NCBI GenBank assembly: GCA_035290085.1 | Contig: DATDVK010000068.1 | Span: 1-8,774, forward strand | DNA from: GWB1-54-5 sp035290085 | GTDB taxonomy: Bacteria; Patescibacteriota; Gracilibacteria; Peribacterales; Peribacteraceae | Direction: 5' to 3' | Length of the DNA stretch: 8,774 bases | The notes under the pieces: model-generated | Database searches by the model: none | What the model was told of the DNA's origin: nothing | Seen by the model: only the letters and a program-made list of their open reading frames with translations | Shown: one piece after another, positions 6,113-8,774 of the stretch | How positions within the stretch are numbered: position 1 is the stretch's first letter | Layout of the letters: every line of letters starts with the position of its first letter | Position numbers and translations under genes: made by a program

Positions 6113-6529
6113 ATGCGCAAGTTCTGTGTGCTCTTCTGCTCGGCCGCAGCGCTTCTTCTCTCTGCTTGTTCTCAGGAAGAAAGCACGCTCCGTGTGTCTC
6201 AGATTCTCATTGGTTCGGGGACGAATGAATCGGAGGAGATTGTAGTCTACAAAGACAGCTTCCTCCCGTCCGACAAGACGTTCTATGCTCATGTATTCAC
6301 GGAAGGGTTTTCCGAGCCGGAAGAAGTTACAGGTGCGTGGTGGTATGTCCCGCAAGACCGCAAGATATTCGAGACATCTGTGGAAGTGACTCCGCAGTAT
6401 CCGGTAGCCAAATTTGTGCTCACCAACACTACTGAGCGCTGGGCTGCCGGCGAGTACCTCTTCACCGTGTTCCGTGGTGAGAAGCAGCTTGGGGAGAAGA
6501 GCATTTCGGTTCTGGAGAGAGGGGAATAG
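6113..6529 (+). CDS. Small predicted lipoprotein of unknown function
   Basis: A 138-residue protein with a classical lipoprotein signal peptide: MRK basic start, hydrophobic 4-17 and lipobox L16-S17-A18-C19, so it should be cleaved before C19 and lipidated at the outer face of the membrane. The mature part (20-138) is rich in beta-prone stretches (EEIVVYKDSFLP, TFYAHVFTEGF, AKFVLTNTTERWAAGEYLFTVFRG), recalling a small Ig-like beta-sandwich, but no family is recognised. The ATG at 6113 opens the signal peptide exactly, and no Shine-Dalgarno sequence precedes it. It lies 72 nt before the ABC transporter gene on the same strand, so the two may be co-transcribed; a functional link is only suggested by position. 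Confidence 0.8.
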   Translation: MRKFCVLFCSAAALLLSACSQEESTLRVSQILIGSGTNESEEIVVYKDSFLPSDKTFYAHVFTEGFSEPEEVTGAWWYVPQDRKIFETSVEVTPQYPVAKFVLTNTTERWAAGEYLFTVFRGEKQLGEKSISVLERGE

Positions 6530-6601
6530 GGGGCGAAAACTTGATTTTTTCTGAAACAGTGTCCTTTTTTCCGCGTTTTACACATCGCACTTCTCTTTCC
6601 C

Positions 6602-8386
6602 ATGGAGCATTCCGCTCTCTTCTCTCACAGGCTCCCGTGTTCCCCGTTCAAGTTTGCGTGGTTCGTCAGCCGTGTCCACGGAGGGTGGGCTGCAGGAGCC
6701 ATCATTGCCGTGCTCGCGGGTGAATCCCTGGATCAGGCTCTCGTTGTGCTCCTGAAACTGGTGATCGATGCGGCAACGACAGCCGCGGAAACGGGTTTCC
6801 GGGACACGGGTGCCATGTGGCTCTTCGGGATACTCTTCCCTGCCACGTACCTGCTGAATGAGAACATGTGGCGGGTGAGCGGTTTCTGCGGCATGCGCTG
6901 GATTACGGGTGTGCGCGCTACTGTGTACAGGGTTCTTTTCTCCTACCTCACCGAGCACAGCAGTGCGTACTTCAACGAACGTTTCGCAGGTGCACTCACG
7001 AATAAGATCAGCAATGCATCGCGCGGAACGGGTGATATTCTCTCCTCTTTCCTGTGGGAATTCCTCCCCCTGCTTGTGGGATTTGCTCTGAGTTTTGTGA
7101 TTGCTGCTGTTGCAGATTGGAGGTTGGGCGTTTTTCTCGGGGGATGGATTATTCTTTTTTTGCTCATCAATGTGTTTCTTGTTCTCCGGAAACACCCGTA
7201 CTCCTATGCGGTTGCGGAGAGTGCGTCGATCCTCAAAGGCAAGATGGTCGACACCACCGCGAACATTTCCGCGGTGCACCAGAGCGGCACACACGAGTTC
7301 GAGCGTTCGTACGTCGACAGCTACATAGAGGCCTTCCGCAGTGCAGACCTGAAAAACTGGTGGCTCTCGGAGTGGATTCTCTTCACCAACGGCGTGCTCA
7401 TCGCACTCTTCATTGCGGGCATGTTTCTGGTTGCACTGTTTCTCCTCAGCAGGGGGGCTATCACGATCGGCACGGTGGTGATGATCGTCACCATCGTGCT
7501 CAACATCGTGCGCGGGCTCTTTTTCATCGGGCACAAGATGACGGATTTCATGGATAACTACGGGCAGGTGCGTGAGGGGTTGGGGGAGCTGCTGCTCCCG
7601 CACGATATTGTGGACGAGCCTGGGGCTTCACAGCTCTCGGTTGCGTGTGGAGAGGTGGAGTTCCGAGATGTGCATTTCAGCTACGGGCACAAGACTGTCT
7701 TTGATCATCTCTCCCTCACCATCCGTGCAGGGGAGAAGGTGGGACTCGTCGGGATAAGCGGTGCAGGGAAGACCACGCTTGTGAATATTCTCCTGCGACA
7801 GTACGAACTGGATGAGGGTGGTGTCTCCATCGACGGACAGAATATCCGGCAGGTGACCCGTGAGAGTTTGCGCAAGGCGGTTGCCATGGTTCCACAGGAT
7901 GTTTCCCTGTTCCACAGGACCATTTGGGAAAACATCCGTTACGGGCGCCTGGAAGCGACGGATGAGGAGGTTGTTCATGCGGCGAAGCTCGCGCAGGCAA
8001 ATGATTTCATCCTGGAGCTGCCGGGTGCGTACGACACGTACGTCGGGGAGCGCGGCATCAAACTCTCCGGTGGGCAGCGCCAGCGCATTGCCATTGCCCG
8101 TGCGTTTCTGAAGAATGCGCCTATTCTTGTGCTGGATGAGGCTACGAGCTCTCTGGATAGCGAGAGCGAGGAGGCCATTCAGCATGCGCTTGCCGAGCTC
8201 ATGCTCGGGAAGACGGTGCTTGCCATTGCCCACCGGCTTTCCACGCTCCAGGCGATGGACCGCCTCATTGTGCTCGATGGCGGGAGGATTGTCGAAGACG
8301 GGTCCCACGCCGCACTACTGAAGCAAAACGGCATCTACGCGCGCTTGTGGCACGGGCAGGTGAGCGGGTTCATTCAGGAATCCTGA
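6602..8386 (+). CDS. ABC transporter half-molecule: fused permease and ATPase (exporter type)
   Basis: A 594-residue protein with the MsbA-like order. The N-terminal part is a six-helix transmembrane domain (hydrophobic segments near 29-55, 72-86, 151-172, 174-196, 259-282 and 288-310). The C-terminal nucleotide-binding domain (about 350-590) has Walker A GISGAGKT at 384-391, Q-loop Q432, X-loop VGERG at 481-485, signature LSGGQ at 488-492, Walker B ILVLDE at 508-513, D-loop SSLD at 516-519 and switch H544. All ATPase residues are intact, so it should act as an ATP-driven exporter after dimerising with itself or a partner. The substrate (lipid, peptide or drug) cannot be deduced; no peptidase domain is present. 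The ATG at 6602 has a pyrimidine-rich upstream stretch and no Shine-Dalgarno motif. It follows the lipoprotein gene by 72 nt with no convincing terminator between them. Confidence 0.95.
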   Translation: MEHSALFSHRLPCSPFKFAWFVSRVHGGWAAGAIIAVLAGESLDQALVVLLKLVIDAATTAAETGFRDTGAMWLFGILFPATYLLNENMWRVSGFCGMRWITGVRATVYRVLFSYLTEHSSAYFNERFAGALTNKISNASRGTGDILSSFLWEFLPLLVGFALSFVIAAVADWRLGVFLGGWIILFLLINVFLVLRKHPYSYAVAESASILKGKMVDTTANISAVHQSGTHEFERSYVDSYIEAFRSADLKNWWLSEWILFTNGVLIALFIAGMFLVALFLLSRGAITIGTVVMIVTIVLNIVRGLFFIGHKMTDFMDNYGQVREGLGELLLPHDIVDEPGASQLSVACGEVEFRDVHFSYGHKTVFDHLSLTIRAGEKVGLVGISGAGKTTLVNILLRQYELDEGGVSIDGQNIRQVTRESLRKAVAMVPQDVSLFHRTIWENIRYGRLEATDEEVVHAAKLAQANDFILELPGAYDTYVGERGIKLSGGQRQRIAIARAFLKNAPILVLDEATSSLDSESEEAIQHALAELMLGKTVLAIAHRLSTLQAMDRLIVLDGGRIVEDGSHAALLKQNGIYARLWHGQVSGFIQES

Positions 8387-8411
8387 AAACTGATCATTGC
8401 TTTAGTTTTTT
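8373..8411 (+). terminator. Weak terminator-like structure after the ABC transporter gene
   Basis: Two overlapping, mutually exclusive hairpins are possible: TTCAGG (8373-8378) with CCTGAA (8382-8387), and AAAACT (8386-8391) with AGTTTT (8404-8409), the latter running into six T (8406-8411). The second is AT-rich with a 12-nt loop, so it is weak. It lies in the 45 nt before the next gene. Confidence 0.35.
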
Positions 8412-8431
8412 GAAGATGATAAGTTTTGCCT

Positions 8432-8774
8432 GTGAGCGCTACCGACTCCCTGACAGCACCGCAAGCAGCAGAATTCATCGGGGTATCCATCGTGACGCTG
8501 CGCCGGTGGGACGAAGCAGGCATTCTTCCGAGTGAGAGAGAAGGGAAACAGAAGCACCGCCATTATAGCAGGGAGGATCTCGTTGCATTCGTTGGTCGTG
8601 CAGCACTTCCTTCGTCACTTACGGGGGTGCATACGTTCGTATTCGATTTCGATTCCACACTCTTCCAGCTCGAGACACTCGAGGAGCTGCTGCGCATTGC
8701 GCTTGCGCATGATCCCCTCCGCAGAGAGAAGTGTGCAGAAATAGAGGAAATCGGAAGGCAGGGAATGGAAGGGA
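8432..8774 (+). CDS. MerR-type HTH domain fused to SerB-like HAD phosphatase (partial, C-terminus beyond right edge)
   Basis: The frame from GTG 8432 is open for 114 codons to the edge. Residues 7-55 are a MerR/excisionase-type winged helix: SLTAPQAAEFIGVS, TLRRWDEAGILPS, then HRHYSREDLVAF, the usual helix-turn-helix, R-W and R-x-Y wing pattern. After a short linker, residues 67-114 begin a HAD phosphatase: motif I FVFDFDSTL with nucleophile D72 and acid D74, then ETLEELLRIA and a later EIEEIGRQGMEG, which resemble the cap start of phosphoserine phosphatases (SerB). The later HAD motifs are beyond the edge. The start is GTG 8432 or TTG 8426, because an in-frame TAA lies at 8420-8422. No Shine-Dalgarno sequence is seen. 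A one-polypeptide pairing of a DNA-binding and a phosphatase domain suggests a metabolite-responsive regulator or a DNA-targeted phosphatase; this is inference. Confidence 0.8.
   Translation, partial: MSATDSLTAPQAAEFIGVSIVTLRRWDEAGILPSEREGKQKHRHYSREDLVAFVGRAALPSSLTGVHTFVFDFDSTLFQLETLEELLRIALAHDPLRREKCAEIEEIGRQGMEG

Noticed and set aside
5948..6355. 136-codon upstream extension of the hydrolase frame
   Set aside because: It runs antisense through the lipoprotein gene, and hydrolase homology starts directly after the ATG at 5947.
6578..7603. 341-codon minus-strand frame opposite the ABC transporter
   Set aside because: Its product is rich in His, Glu and Arg as expected from the antisense of membrane-helix codons, and the plus strand is clearly coding.
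8375..8386. 12-nt string CAGGAATCCTGA shared with 2017-2028
   Set aside because: One or two shared 12-mers are expected by chance in a window of this size, and the contexts differ.
1..8774. CRISPR array, tRNA, rRNA, insertion sequence or prophage signal
   Set aside because: No regularly spaced repeats, transposase or integrase motifs, cloverleaf structures or conserved rRNA strings were seen.

Overview
The window looks like a compact bacterial genome segment of moderately high GC, using the standard bacterial code (TGA is a true stop in several genes). Predicted membrane or extracytoplasmic proteins dominate. The combination of a membrane-anchored Mur ligase, a cysteine-bracketed Asp-rich repeat protein, a transmembrane Ser/Thr kinase and a MerR-HAD fusion, with almost no Shine-Dalgarno sequences, suggests an uncultivated lineage, possibly of the Candidate Phyla Radiation (a Peribacteria-like genome would fit). 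That assignment is an inference; there is no rRNA or marker gene here to prove it.

Layout. Left block (minus strand): a Mur ligase with about five N-terminal membrane segments (1999-473), joined by an ATGA overlap to a DegT/DnrJ/EryC1/StrS aminotransferase that runs off the left edge (476-1). Both probably serve cell-envelope or surface-glycan synthesis. Across a short divergent spacer lies a 190-residue secreted or anchored acidic protein with two Cys-bracketed Asp-rich repeats (2114-2686), read from an extended -10 promoter and closed by a hairpin terminator. A near-consensus sigma70-type promoter then drives a 790-residue transmembrane Ser/Thr protein kinase (2857-5229).

Middle block: the kinase converges on an alpha/beta hydrolase (5947-5210). 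The two coding regions overlap by 20 bp and the overlap is itself a hairpin holding both stop codons. Upstream of the hydrolase is a 31-codon ORF (6039-5944) that repeats the hydrolase's KPTLVCLHG start with only synonymous changes and whose stop overlaps the hydrolase start.

Right block (plus strand): a small lipoprotein (6113-6529) with a possibly leaderless promoter, then a full-length ABC exporter half-transporter (6602-8386), then the 5' part of a gene fusing a MerR-type DNA-binding domain to a SerB-like HAD phosphatase (8432 to the right edge).

Most genes look like housekeeping or envelope functions. The least ordinary items are the duplicated hydrolase start acting as a possible coupled leader ORF, the palindromic stop-codon overlap, the MerR-phosphatase fusion, the Mur ligase whose substrate-binding domain is replaced by membrane helices, and the general absence of Shine-Dalgarno sequences.
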